Shown: positions 9,148 through 17,810 of the stretch, in pieces
Position numbering within the stretch: position 1 is the first letter of the stretch
Layout: each line of letters opens with the position of its first letter
Assembly: GCA_020720665.1 (NCBI GenBank)
Contig: DYOF01000014.1
Span: 1 to 34,388, forward strand
Length of the DNA: 34,388 nt
Direction of reading: 5' to 3'
Source of the DNA: Acetofilamentum sp.
GTDB lineage: Bacteria; Bacteroidota; Bacteroidia; Bacteroidales; JAADGE01
Position numbers and translations under genes: made by a program
The notes under the pieces: generated by a model
Seen by the model: only the letters and a program-made list of their open reading frames with translations
What the model was told of the DNA's origin: nothing
Databases searched by the model: none

Positions 9148-10392
9148 ATGAGGAATAAACTTAAAATTATTAATGACCCTGTTTACGGATTTATAAACAT
9201 CCCGTCCGAACTTCAATTCCACATTATTGAACACCCTTATTTTCAAAGACTAAGAAGAATAAAACAGTTAGGATTGTCATATTTCGTTTATCCCGGAACG
9301 ACACATACACGATTTGAACATGTACTCGGAGCCATGCATTTGATGAGCAATGCTTTACATGAACTCAGCAAAAAAGGACAAACAATTGCAGAAGATGAAA
9401 AACAATCTGCATTATCGGCTATTTTATTACACGATATCGGACACGGACCTTTTTCTCATACTTTAGAAGGTACGTTTTTTAAAACATTAACACATGAAGA
9501 TTTAACGCTTTTGTTTATGAAATCTATTAACGAAGAATTTAAGGGAGAACTCGATCAAACAATACAAGTTTTTCAAAATAATCATCCTAAAAAATTCTTA
9601 CACAGCTTAGTTTCAGGACAATTGGATATGGACCGTTTAGATTATTTAAAACGCGACAGCTTCTACTCCGGTGTAAACGAAGGCGAAATCGGTTCGGAGC
9701 GTATTATAAAAATGTTACGAGTTGTTAACAACGAGTTGGCAATAGAAGAAAAAGGTATTTATTCCGTTGAACAATTTATTATCGCTCGCCGAATTATGTA
9801 TTGGCAGGTTTATTTGCATAAAACAGTTATAGTTGCGGATGAAATGTTAAAAAGAGCAATTCGCAGAGCAACTGTTTTAAGTAAAAATGTTCAGGTATTC
9901 TCCACGCCCGTTTTAAGTCGTTTCATTAATGAACAGATAACGGATAATTCCATAAAAGAGTCAAAAGAAAAATTAAAAAAGGCCTTAGATGCCTTCGCTG
10001 AATTGGACGATTCGGATATCATTGTTTCTCTGAAAGAATGGGCAAAGCACCCCGACACTGTTCTGTCTGAATTAAGCAGAGGTATTTTGAACAGAAACTT
10101 ATTTAAAATTGAAATCAGTCATGAAAAATTTCCCATCGAAAAAATAAATCGTATCAAACAAAAAGTTAAAGAAAAATATAAAATTACTGATGAAGATACC
10201 GATTTTTTGGTTTTTACCGATATTATTAAAAATAAAGCATACAGTACAGAAAATGATACCGGAATAAATATTTTACTCAACTCAGGAAAAATTTCTGATA
10301 TTGCTGAGGCATCTGATCTGTCAAATATCAACACATTAACGGCAACTGTCGAAAAATACTTTTTATCTTACCCAAAAAAATTAAATTTTTAA
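9148..10392 (+). CDS. HD-domain phosphohydrolase (dGTPase-like family)
   Basis: A 414-aa metal-dependent HD-superfamily phosphohydrolase. The metal-binding set is visible: His53 in YPGTTHTRFEH, His95-Asp96 in LLHDIGHGPFSH, and a downstream Asp in GQLDMDRLDYLKRDS. The pattern matches the dNTPase/SAMHD1-like branch, so hydrolysis of a nucleotide triphosphate is likely but the substrate is unknown. The ORF track starts at a TTG at 9118 overlapping the panC end; I choose ATG 9148 (MRNKLKIINDPVYGF), 10 bases after panC, because family members begin near this IxDPxxGxI segment. It precedes lpxD by 71 bases, a neighbourhood I recall in other Bacteroidota. Confidence 0.88.
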   Translation: MRNKLKIINDPVYGFINIPSELQFHIIEHPYFQRLRRIKQLGLSYFVYPGTTHTRFEHVLGAMHLMSNALHELSKKGQTIAEDEKQSALSAILLHDIGHGPFSHTLEGTFFKTLTHEDLTLLFMKSINEEFKGELDQTIQVFQNNHPKKFLHSLVSGQLDMDRLDYLKRDSFYSGVNEGEIGSERIIKMLRVVNNELAIEEKGIYSVEQFIIARRIMYWQVYLHKTVIVADEMLKRAIRRATVLSKNVQVFSTPVLSRFINEQITDNSIKESKEKLKKALDAFAELDDSDIIVSLKEWAKHPDTVLSELSRGILNRNLFKIEISHEKFPIEKINRIKQKVKEKYKITDEDTDFLVFTDIIKNKAYSTENDTGINILLNSGKISDIAEASDLSNINTLTATVEKYFLSYPKKLNF

Positions 10393-10419
10393 TTCTGTTT
10401 TATTTAAAAAAAACCTTAA

Positions 10420-10452
10420 TTTGTTAAAATTTGTTAAAAAGGTTTAATTTTG
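10420..10452 (+). promoter_or_regulatory. Promoter of lpxD with tandem 10-mer
   Basis: A perfect tandem repeat of TTTGTTAAAA (10420-10429 and 10430-10439) is followed by an exact TAnnTTTG element, TAATTTTG (10445-10452). The first TTTG is 21 bases upstream of it, slightly wide for -33. Transcription from here would leave a leader of only a few bases before ATG 10464. It could give the lpxD-lpxC/fabZ-lpxA group its own promoter apart from panC. Confidence 0.4.
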
Positions 10453-10463
10453 TAAAAAAAACA

Positions 10464-11486
10464 ATGGAATTTTCTGCTGAACAAATAGCCGGTTTATTAG
10501 GAGGCATTATTGAAGGTCAAAAAGATATAAAAGTAAATAATATATCTAAAATTGAAGATGCCCAAGAAGGTACCCTTGCTTTTTTGGCTAACCCGAAATA
10601 TACTTCGTATATATATTCTACCAAAGCTTCAATTGTTCTTGTTAATAATGATTTTAAACCTGATAAAACAATTTCTGCAACCCTTATTAAGGTAGAAGAT
10701 GCCTACAAAGCATTTGCTTCTTTGTTGGAGATATATCAGCAATACAAATCAAATAAAATAGGCATTTCTGATAAAGCCGTTATTGAAAAAACCGCACAAA
10801 TAGGTGAAGATGTATATATCGGCGCTAATGTTTACATCGGTGAAAATGCAATTATTGAAAAGGAAGCTAAAATTTATCCGAATACCTATATCGGCGACCG
10901 AGTTACAATCGGTGAGCATACAACAATTTATTCAGGAACAAATATTTATTCAGATTGTTTACTCGGAAAATATTGCACTGTTCATTCAGGAGTTGTAATC
11001 GGAAGCGACGGTTTTGGTTTTGCGCCTCAAACAGACTCAGAATTTAAAAAAGTTCCGCAAATTGGGAATGTTGTTATAGAAAATAATGTTGAAATCGGAG
11101 CAAATACAACTATTGACAGAGCAACAATAGGTTCAACACGAATTAAAAACGGTGTGAAACTTGACAATTTAGTTCAAATTGCACATAATGTTGAAATTGG
11201 CGAAAACACGGTTATCGCCTCACAAACCGGTGTATCCGGCTCCACAAAAATAGGTAAAAATTGTATGATTGCCGGGCAAGTCGGCTTTGCCGGACACTTA
11301 AATATAGGTAATAATGTAAAAATAGGAGCACAATCCGGTGTTCATAAAAATATTCCGGATAATTCCATTTTACAAGGCACTCCGGTTGTTCCGTACAGAG
11401 AGTGGTATAAAACAGCATCTATCCTTATGAAATTACCGGAAATGAAAGTAACCATAGATAAATTGAAAAAACAAATTGAATCATAA
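10464..11486 (+). CDS. lpxD: UDP-3-O-(3-hydroxyacyl)glucosamine N-acyltransferase
   Basis: Third enzyme of lipid A synthesis; transfers a 3-hydroxyacyl chain from ACP to the amine of UDP-3-O-acylglucosamine. An N-terminal uridine-binding domain (about residues 1-100, with EGTLAFLANPKYTSYIYSTKAS) is followed by a left-handed beta-helix of hexapeptide repeats and a short C-terminal helix. The catalytic His segment is NLVQIAHNVEIG, followed by IASQTGVSGSTKIG. The ORF track starts at TTG 10431 within the promoter region; ATG 10464 (MEFSAEQIAGLLGG) gives 340 aa, the family length. It is followed after 9 bases by the lpxC-fabZ fusion. Confidence 0.96.
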   Translation: MEFSAEQIAGLLGGIIEGQKDIKVNNISKIEDAQEGTLAFLANPKYTSYIYSTKASIVLVNNDFKPDKTISATLIKVEDAYKAFASLLEIYQQYKSNKIGISDKAVIEKTAQIGEDVYIGANVYIGENAIIEKEAKIYPNTYIGDRVTIGEHTTIYSGTNIYSDCLLGKYCTVHSGVVIGSDGFGFAPQTDSEFKKVPQIGNVVIENNVEIGANTTIDRATIGSTRIKNGVKLDNLVQIAHNVEIGENTVIASQTGVSGSTKIGKNCMIAGQVGFAGHLNIGNNVKIGAQSGVHKNIPDNSILQGTPVVPYREWYKTASILMKLPEMKVTIDKLKKQIES

Positions 11487-11495
11487 TCGGATACA

Positions 11496-12890
11496 ATGTC
11501 AGAAAAACAATTAACAATAAAAAAAGAAATCAGCCTTAAAGGAACCGGGCTTCATACCGGAAAAGATGTAACCATAACATTTAAACCGGCTCCTGAAAAC
11601 ACCGGTTATATTTTCAGACGAGTAGATTTAGAAAACAAGCCGGAAGTTAAAGCCTTAGTTGATTTTGTTGTAGAAACTTCTCGAAGTACCGTTTTACAAA
11701 ATAAAGAAGCTGTAGTTGCAACCGTAGAACATGTTTTATCTGCTGTGTACGGTACCGGTATTGACAATTTATACATTGAAATAGACGGGCCCGAAACACC
11801 CATTTTAGACGGAAGTTCTCAACTTTATGTTAAAGTACTCAATGAAGTCGGTTTTGTAGAACAAGATGCCGAAAAACAATATTTTGAATTAACAGAACCG
11901 ATAGAACTTATTGATAAAGTTAAAGACAGTAAAATTTATGCTTATCCTGCTAAAGAGTTGAGTTTAAATGTAATGATTGATTACAATTCTACAGTTCTGG
12001 GAAATCAGTATGCCTGTTTAAATTCATTATCCGATTATAAAACAGAAATAGCACCAAGCAAAACTTTTGTTTTCCTTAAAGAGATAGAAATTTTATTAAA
12101 AAACAATCAAATAAAAGGTGGTGATTTAAGCAATGCCTTAGTTATTGTAGATAAGGATTTTACTCAAAAAGAGTTAGACCGAATAGCCGATTTATTTCAT
12201 AAAGACCATCAAATTTATAACGGAAGAGGCGTAATAAATGAAAAAGATATGACTTTTTCCAATGAACCGGCTCGTCATAAATTACTTGATTTAATAGGAG
12301 ACATGGCACTTTCGGGTATGCACATAAAAGGCAAAATTATTGCAAGTAAACCCGGTCATTTTTCTAATATATTGTTTGTTAAAAAAATCAGAGAACAAAT
12401 ACAAAAAAGTCAAAAAGAAGCAAATATTCCGGTTTATAACGAAAGCATAAAACCGATTTATGATATAAACGGAATTAAAAAAATATTACCCCACAGACCC
12501 CCGTTTTTATTAGTTGATAAAATCATTGAATTGTCGGAAAATCATATAGTCGGAATTAAAAACGTAACTGTAAATGAAGATTTTTTCAGCGGGCATTTTC
12601 CCGAAGAACCACTCATGCCCGGTGTTCTTATTGTTGAGGCAATGGCTCAAACAGGCGGCATTTTAGTTTTGAATTCGGTAAAAGACCCTGAAAATTATCT
12701 CACTTATTTTTTAAAAATTGATAATGTTAAATTTAAGAAAAAGGTTGTTCCGGGTGATACGCTTATTTTTAAGTTAGAATTAATATCTCCGATAAGAAGA
12801 GGAATTGCAAATATGAAAGCCGAGGCATTTGTAGGCAATAACTTGGTAACTGAAGGGGAGTTTACCGCACAAATATCAAAAGTTAAATAA
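11496..12890 (+). CDS. lpxC/fabZ: Bifunctional LpxC deacetylase / FabZ dehydratase
   Basis: A fusion of two enzymes. Residues about 1-305 are LpxC, the zinc deacetylase that commits UDP-3-O-acyl-GlcNAc to lipid A: the zinc ligands are His79 (VEHVLSAVYGTGIDN) and His261/Asp265 (HKLLDLIGDMA), and His288 (KPGHFSN) is the catalytic base. Residues about 320-464 are FabZ, the 3-hydroxyacyl-ACP dehydratase, with LPHRPPFLLVD, catalytic His367 (SGHFPEEPLMPG) and Glu381 (VEAMAQTGG). All key residues are intact. The fusion is characteristic of Bacteroidota. It joins two consumers of 3-hydroxyacyl-ACP, which could help balance lipid A against phospholipid synthesis. It lies between lpxD and lpxA in a tight operon. 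Confidence 0.97.
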   Translation: MSEKQLTIKKEISLKGTGLHTGKDVTITFKPAPENTGYIFRRVDLENKPEVKALVDFVVETSRSTVLQNKEAVVATVEHVLSAVYGTGIDNLYIEIDGPETPILDGSSQLYVKVLNEVGFVEQDAEKQYFELTEPIELIDKVKDSKIYAYPAKELSLNVMIDYNSTVLGNQYACLNSLSDYKTEIAPSKTFVFLKEIEILLKNNQIKGGDLSNALVIVDKDFTQKELDRIADLFHKDHQIYNGRGVINEKDMTFSNEPARHKLLDLIGDMALSGMHIKGKIIASKPGHFSNILFVKKIREQIQKSQKEANIPVYNESIKPIYDINGIKKILPHRPPFLLVDKIIELSENHIVGIKNVTVNEDFFSGHFPEEPLMPGVLIVEAMAQTGGILVLNSVKDPENYLTYFLKIDNVKFKKKVVPGDTLIFKLELISPIRRGIANMKAEAFVGNNLVTEGEFTAQISKVK

Positions 12891-12912
12891 TTAAATAAAT
12901 AATTTTACATAC

Positions 12913-13710
12913 ATGAAAAGTCCGTTAGCCCAAATCCATCCGAATGCTAAAATAGCAGAAAGTGCTGTTATTGATGCCTTTGTTACAATTGAAGAAGATG
13001 TTGTTATCGGTGAGTTTACGCATATTTTTCCGAATGCGGTTATTATGAACGGAGCACGTATAGGTAATCATGTTCAAATTTTTCCGGGAGCTGTTATTTC
13101 TGCAGTACCGCAAGATTTAAAATATGCCGGTGAAAAAACAAGCGTCGAAATAGGAAATAATACAATTGTCAGAGAATGTGTTACAATTAACAAAGGAACT
13201 GCCGCAAAACAAAAAACCATTATCGGAACTAATTGTTTAATAATGGCTTATTCGCACGTTGCACACGATTGTATTTTAGGAAATCACATCATTCTTGCAA
13301 ACGGTGTTCAATTAGCCGGAGAAGTTGAAGTTGATGATTATGCAATTCTGGGAGGCGGAACATTGGTTCATCAATTCACAAGAATAGGAAAGCATGTAAT
13401 GACACAAGGCGGGTTATTATTAGGAAAAGATGTTCCTCCCTATGTTATGGCGGCAAGAGAGCCGGTGTCATTTGCCGGATTAAATTCCGTTGGGCTCAGA
13501 CGAAGAAACTTTACCAACGAGCAAATTAATTCCATACAAGATATATACAGAATCATTTTCAGCAGCGGTTTAAATTATAAAGATGCTGTTGAAAAAGTTG
13601 AATCAGAAATTGAGGATTCTCCTGAAAAACAAATCATTTTAAGTTTTATTAAGCAATCGAACAGAGGCTTAATTGCCGGATATTCTGTTAAAAAGAATAA
13701 AAAATCTTAA
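12913..13710 (+). CDS. lpxA: UDP-N-acetylglucosamine acyltransferase
   Basis: First enzyme of lipid A synthesis; adds a 3-hydroxyacyl chain from ACP to the 3-OH of UDP-GlcNAc. The N-terminal two thirds is a hexapeptide-repeat beta-helix beginning IHPNAKIAESAVIDAFVTIEEDVVIGEFTHIFPNAVI. The catalytic-His region MAYSHVAHDCILGNHII and the downstream GLNSVGLRRRNF are clear LpxA signatures that separate it from LpxD. The last 70 residues form the helical domain. At 265 aa the length is normal. It is last in the lpxD-lpxC/fabZ-lpxA run and converges on scoB with only 7 bases between the stops. Confidence 0.97.
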   Translation: MKSPLAQIHPNAKIAESAVIDAFVTIEEDVVIGEFTHIFPNAVIMNGARIGNHVQIFPGAVISAVPQDLKYAGEKTSVEIGNNTIVRECVTINKGTAAKQKTIIGTNCLIMAYSHVAHDCILGNHIILANGVQLAGEVEVDDYAILGGGTLVHQFTRIGKHVMTQGGLLLGKDVPPYVMAAREPVSFAGLNSVGLRRRNFTNEQINSIQDIYRIIFSSGLNYKDAVEKVESEIEDSPEKQIILSFIKQSNRGLIAGYSVKKNKKS

Positions 13711-13717
13711 ATCGTTT

Positions 13718-14374
13718 TCAAAGTTTCATTTCCGGAATTTCACCCTCAATAATTAAATCGGCTTCCGTAGCTTTTTGAATTTCGCTGACACTTACACCGG
13801 GTGCTCTTTCAACTAATTTGAATCCGCGTTGGGTAAGTTCAATTAAAGCTAAATCAGTAACAATTTTTTTGACACACGAAACACCGGTCAGGGGTAGGGT
13901 ACAGGTTTTTTTCAGTTTTGAATTACCGTCTCTGTCGGTATGTGTGGTAGCAACAATAATATTCTTTGCAGAAGATACTAAATCCATTGCACCTCCCATC
14001 CCTTTAACTAATTTGCCCGGAATTTTCCAACTGGCAATATCTCCTTTTTCTGAAACCTCAAATGCCCCTAAAACAGTTAAATCGATATGACCGCCTCTTA
14101 TCATCGCAAAACTTGTAGCCGAATCAAAAAAAGAAGCTCCTTTTATGGTTGTAACTGTTTGTTTACCTGCATTAATCAAATCCGGATCGGCTTTTCCTTT
14201 TTCCGGAAATGTACCGATTCCCAGCAATCCGTTTTCAGATTGTAGAATAACATCCATCCCTTCAGGAATAAAATTGGCAACTAAGGTAGGTATTCCGATT
14301 CCTAAATTAACATAATATCCGTCTTGTAATTCTTGAGCAATACGTTTTGCTATTCCGTTTTTATCTAATGCCAT
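13718..14374 (-). CDS. scoB: 3-oxoacid CoA-transferase subunit B
   Basis: Beta subunit of a succinyl-CoA:3-ketoacid (acetoacetate) CoA-transferase. It moves CoA from succinyl-CoA to acetoacetate in ketone-body use or to related short-chain acids. The catalytic glutamate lies in ILQSENGLLGIG (Glu47). GIGIPTLVANFIPEG near the start and GGAMDL near residue 130 are further family signatures. The 218 aa length matches a separate B subunit. It follows scoA by 23 bases. The exact acyl substrate cannot be settled from sequence: acetate/butyrate CoA-transferases of the same family look similar. Confidence 0.92.
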   Translation of the reverse strand: MALDKNGIAKRIAQELQDGYYVNLGIGIPTLVANFIPEGMDVILQSENGLLGIGTFPEKGKADPDLINAGKQTVTTIKGASFFDSATSFAMIRGGHIDLTVLGAFEVSEKGDIASWKIPGKLVKGMGGAMDLVSSAKNIIVATTHTDRDGNSKLKKTCTLPLTGVSCVKKIVTDLALIELTQRGFKLVERAPGVSVSEIQKATEADLIIEGEIPEMKL

Positions 14375-14397
14375 AATTTTTTTGACTTTAAAATAGG

Positions 14398-15087
14398 TTA
14401 TTGTGTGGTTTCAAATTCAATTCGTTTTTCATAATCTTTACCCTGAAAAATTCTTTGCACAAAAATTCCGGGTGTATGTATTTGATTGGGATTGAGTTCA
14501 CCTAACGGAACAAGCTCCTCTACTTCTGCAATTGTTATTTTTCCGGCGGTTGCCATCATATTATTAAAATTATTTGCCGTATTGTTATAAATCAAATTAC
14601 CGGCAGTATCACCATATTTTGCTTTTATTATAGCAAAGTCAGCTGTAAGGGCAAATTCTAATAAATGCATTTTCCCGTTAAATTCTCTCGATTCTTTACC
14701 TTCTGCAATCTCTGTTCCGTAACCGGCCGGAACAAAAAATGCAGGTATCCCGGCACCTCCGGCTCGTATTCGTTCTGCAAGAGTTCCTTGCGGAACCAAT
14801 TCAACATCTAATTCTCCGCTTAAAAACTGCCGTTCAAACTCCTTATTTTCACCGACATATGAAGCAATCATTTTTTTTAATTGTTTGTCTCTTAATAAAA
14901 CACCCAATCCGAAATCATCAACTCCGGCGTTATTTGATATACATGTTAAATCCTTAATTTTAAGCTTTGCTAACTCTTTCAATGTGTTTTCGGGGATACC
15001 GCACAAACCGAAACCGCCTAACATGAGTGTCATTCCGTCATTAATTCCGTGAAGTGCCTCCGTTGCATTTTTATAAACTTTGTTCAT
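14398..15087 (-). CDS. scoA: 3-oxoacid CoA-transferase subunit A
   Basis: Alpha subunit partner of ScoB. The CoA-transferase signature LGGFGLCGIPENTL spans about residues 23-36, and SNNAGVDDFGLGVLL and GAGIPAFFVPAGYGT follow the standard family order. Its 229 aa is a normal length. It is directly upstream of scoB and starts 26 bases downstream of the PBP1A stop on the same strand, so read-through from the PBP1A gene is possible. I see no good TAnnTTTG element in that gap. Confidence 0.92.
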   Translation of the reverse strand: MNKVYKNATEALHGINDGMTLMLGGFGLCGIPENTLKELAKLKIKDLTCISNNAGVDDFGLGVLLRDKQLKKMIASYVGENKEFERQFLSGELDVELVPQGTLAERIRAGGAGIPAFFVPAGYGTEIAEGKESREFNGKMHLLEFALTADFAIIKAKYGDTAGNLIYNNTANNFNNMMATAGKITIAEVEELVPLGELNPNQIHTPGIFVQRIFQGKDYEKRIEFETTQ

Positions 15088-15113
15088 TGTTCTTAAATTA
15101 AAAAAGATGTTAA

Positions 15114-17597
15114 TTAATATTCGCCGTTATCATCAATACTGTTGAAATAGGTATTGTCTTCAATCCCGTTTTGATTGTACTTACTGCAATCAAGCTCTAC
15201 TTCGTCATACATTGCAGGTTTAGGAAACGGTTCTTTTGAAATTCCTAATTTTTCATTTTTATAAACTTTTTGCATATATAAAGCCCAAATCGGCAGAGCC
15301 ATATTTGCACCTTGACCGTCAGCCGAATTTAAAAACCGAATACTGCGTTCCTCTCCTCCTACCCATACCCCGGTTACCAAATTCGGAACAATTCCTATAA
15401 ACCAACCATCAGAATTATCATTTGTTGTACCCGTTTTTCCGGCTATTTCATTTGTAAACCCATATTTATATGACAATCTTGTGCTTGTTCCTATTTTTAC
15501 TACTCCCATCATTAAATCAATCATTCGGTATGCGGTATTCGCATTCAGAGCCTCGCTTCGTTTAGCTTTAAATCTTGCAATTACATTTCCGTTTTTATCT
15601 TCAATTCGCGTAACAAATAAAGGTTCAACATGAATGCCTTCATTTACGTAAGTATCATATGCCCCGACCATTTCTGACAATTTTAAATCTGCCGAACCGA
15701 CACATAATGAAGCAACCTCAGGAATATATGATTTGATACCTGTTTTATGTGCTATTTCCTTGATTCGTCTCGGACCATATTTTTTCATAACCCATGCAGA
15801 AATTTGATTCAAAGAAAGAGCTAAACCGGTTTTAAGCGAAATCATTTTCCCGTCTAATTTTTCATTCGGAGAATATTGAGGAGTATAAGTCGGAGGAACC
15901 TGCCCTTCGGGTAAATCGATAGTTACGGGAACATTCGGGACTAAATGACAAGGAGATAATTTATCTTCCATTGCAATTGAATAAACAAAAGGCTTAAAGG
16001 TTGAACCGACTTGACGCTTTGATAAAGATACATTGTCAAACCTAAAATAATCATAATCAATATCACCTACATATGCTCTGACGTAACCGGTTTGAGGCTC
16101 CAATGACATTAATCCGGCATGCAAAAAGAATTTATAATACCTTATTGAGTCTGCCGGAGTCATAACAGTATCCTTGTCTCCTGTCCAAGAAAAAACTTTC
16201 ATTGCTACGGGTGTATTGAATGATTTTTCAATTTCAGAGGAATCTGCTTTTAAGTCGTATTTTAAATGTCTATAGCGTTCACTTCTTTTTTTTGCTGTAT
16301 TCAAAATCATGTCTATATCTTTATCTGATACTTGCCATGCAAAAGGAGCATTTTTCCTTCCTTTATGTCGTTCATAGAATAAGGGTTGCAAATATCCTCC
16401 CATGTGCTCTTTAACCGCTTCTTCTGCATAAGTTTGCATGTTTGAATTAATGGTTGTATATATTTTTAGCCCGTCTTTATAAATATCATAATTTTTACCG
16501 TCAGGTTTTGTATTTTTATTACACCAACCATATAATTCGTTATTAACCCATTCAACCGAATCTTCCAAAAATTTATTATAGTTGTTTTCATAGGAAGCCA
16601 ATTTCTCTTTGTATTTTTTATATTCCTTATCTTTCCATGTTAAATTATCAGGTTTTTTAGGCTTAACAGGAGCTGTCGGTTTCTTTTTATACATCAATAA
16701 ACGAATATATTCTCTGAAATGTCTGGCAATCCCCTTAGTGTGTGATTGTACGCTGTAATCTAAATCTATGGGCAAATTTTTTAAGGAGTCATAATAGGAT
16801 TTTGGCTGTTGTTTATAACCATGAAGATCTTCTAATTTATTTTGATATTTGTAGATTTGGTTCAAAACGGTATTTCTTCGATGTAACGAATTTTTCGGAT
16901 TCAGTTTCGGACTATACAATGTGGGGGCTTTTAAAATACCTACCAAAACTGCAGCTTCTTCTAATTTTAAAGAATCAGGACTGGTATTAAAAAAAGTCCT
17001 TGCAGCTGATTTAATACCAAATGCGTTACTGCCGAAATCGACTGTTGTTAAATACATTGCAATTATTTCCTGCTTAGTATAGTTTCGTTCTAATCTGACA
17101 GCTGTTACCCATTCTTTGAATTTTGTAATAATTAAATCAGCTTTACCCGGAAGTCCGGTTTTATACTCCGACGAATCACGTCGCATATTATATAAATTTT
17201 TTGCTAACTGCTGTGAAATTGTACTCCCTCCGCCCGACAAATCAAGAGTTAAAATACCCTTTATAACTCGAGTCAATGCTCTGGCATCAATTCCCGAATG
17301 ACTATAAAACCGAACATCTTCAGTAGCAACTAATGCATTTAAAACATTCGGAGAAACTTCTTTGAAATCTACAATACCTCTGTTCTCTCTAAAATATTTA
17401 CCCAATAAAACTTGATCGGCAGAATAAATTTCAGTTGCTAAGTTAGTTTTTGGGTTTTCTAATTCTTCAAAATCGGGTAATTTACCGAAGACCTCCAAGT
17501 TAATAAATATAAACATTAATATCATAAGACCTATCGGTGTTAAAAAAATTATCCGGAAGATGCGTTTATATTTTTTGAATTTATCAATAGTTTCCAT
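15114..17597 (-). CDS. Class A penicillin-binding protein (PBP1A type)
   Basis: Bifunctional inner-membrane peptidoglycan synthase. A single N-terminal membrane helix (about residues 13-33, FRIIFLTPIGLMILMFIFI) leads to a GT51 glycosyltransferase domain with catalytic Glu93 (TEDVRFYSHSGID) and GGGSTISQQLAKNLY (about 122-136). The transpeptidase domain carries the SxxK motif STFK (Ser532), an SxN motif in LALSLNQISAW, and the KTG motif AGKTGTTND (721-723). At 827 aa it has the usual PBP1A size. A Pro/Lys-rich stretch (KKKPTAPVKPKKPDNLTWKDK) between the domains is a likely linker insertion. It is divergent from topA across 213 bases. Confidence 0.95.
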   Translation of the reverse strand: METIDKFKKYKRIFRIIFLTPIGLMILMFIFINLEVFGKLPDFEELENPKTNLATEIYSADQVLLGKYFRENRGIVDFKEVSPNVLNALVATEDVRFYSHSGIDARALTRVIKGILTLDLSGGGSTISQQLAKNLYNMRRDSSEYKTGLPGKADLIITKFKEWVTAVRLERNYTKQEIIAMYLTTVDFGSNAFGIKSAARTFFNTSPDSLKLEEAAVLVGILKAPTLYSPKLNPKNSLHRRNTVLNQIYKYQNKLEDLHGYKQQPKSYYDSLKNLPIDLDYSVQSHTKGIARHFREYIRLLMYKKKPTAPVKPKKPDNLTWKDKEYKKYKEKLASYENNYNKFLEDSVEWVNNELYGWCNKNTKPDGKNYDIYKDGLKIYTTINSNMQTYAEEAVKEHMGGYLQPLFYERHKGRKNAPFAWQVSDKDIDMILNTAKKRSERYRHLKYDLKADSSEIEKSFNTPVAMKVFSWTGDKDTVMTPADSIRYYKFFLHAGLMSLEPQTGYVRAYVGDIDYDYFRFDNVSLSKRQVGSTFKPFVYSIAMEDKLSPCHLVPNVPVTIDLPEGQVPPTYTPQYSPNEKLDGKMISLKTGLALSLNQISAWVMKKYGPRRIKEIAHKTGIKSYIPEVASLCVGSADLKLSEMVGAYDTYVNEGIHVEPLFVTRIEDKNGNVIARFKAKRSEALNANTAYRMIDLMMGVVKIGTSTRLSYKYGFTNEIAGKTGTTNDNSDGWFIGIVPNLVTGVWVGGEERSIRFLNSADGQGANMALPIWALYMQKVYKNEKLGISKEPFPKPAMYDEVELDCSKYNQNGIEDNTYFNSIDDNGEY

Positions 17598-17735
17598 AGA
17601 TGAGATTCAATTTTATTTTAAACCGTAAAATTACAAAAAAAAAGATAATTGTAATTTGTATTCATTTTAAATTTCATGCAAATCGTTTGAAACTTCCTGA
17701 AAAACTGACTTTCAGAAAAATATATTCAGAAAAAA

Positions 17736-17767
17736 TTTGACCGGTGATTTTTATTTACTTTATTTTG
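17736..17767 (+). promoter_or_regulatory. Possible topA promoter
   Basis: TATTTTGC at 17761 is one base short of TAnnTTTG, with TTTG at 17736-17739, 21 bases upstream. It lies about 45 bases before the topA ATG. Both elements deviate from the consensus, so this is tentative. I found no exact element for the divergent PBP1A gene. Confidence 0.35.
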
Positions 17768-17810
17768 CACTTTTAAAAATGTAAAATTACATCTGATAAG
17801 AGAATAAGAT

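Noticed and set aside
8953-9246. 97-aa minus-strand ORF across the panC-HD junction.
   Set aside because: It overlaps two secure genes on the opposite strand and looks like low-complexity reverse translation.
10431-10463. TTG-initiated start of lpxD.
   Set aside because: It falls in the TTTGTTAAAA repeat and promoter region; ATG 10464 gives the usual LpxD length.
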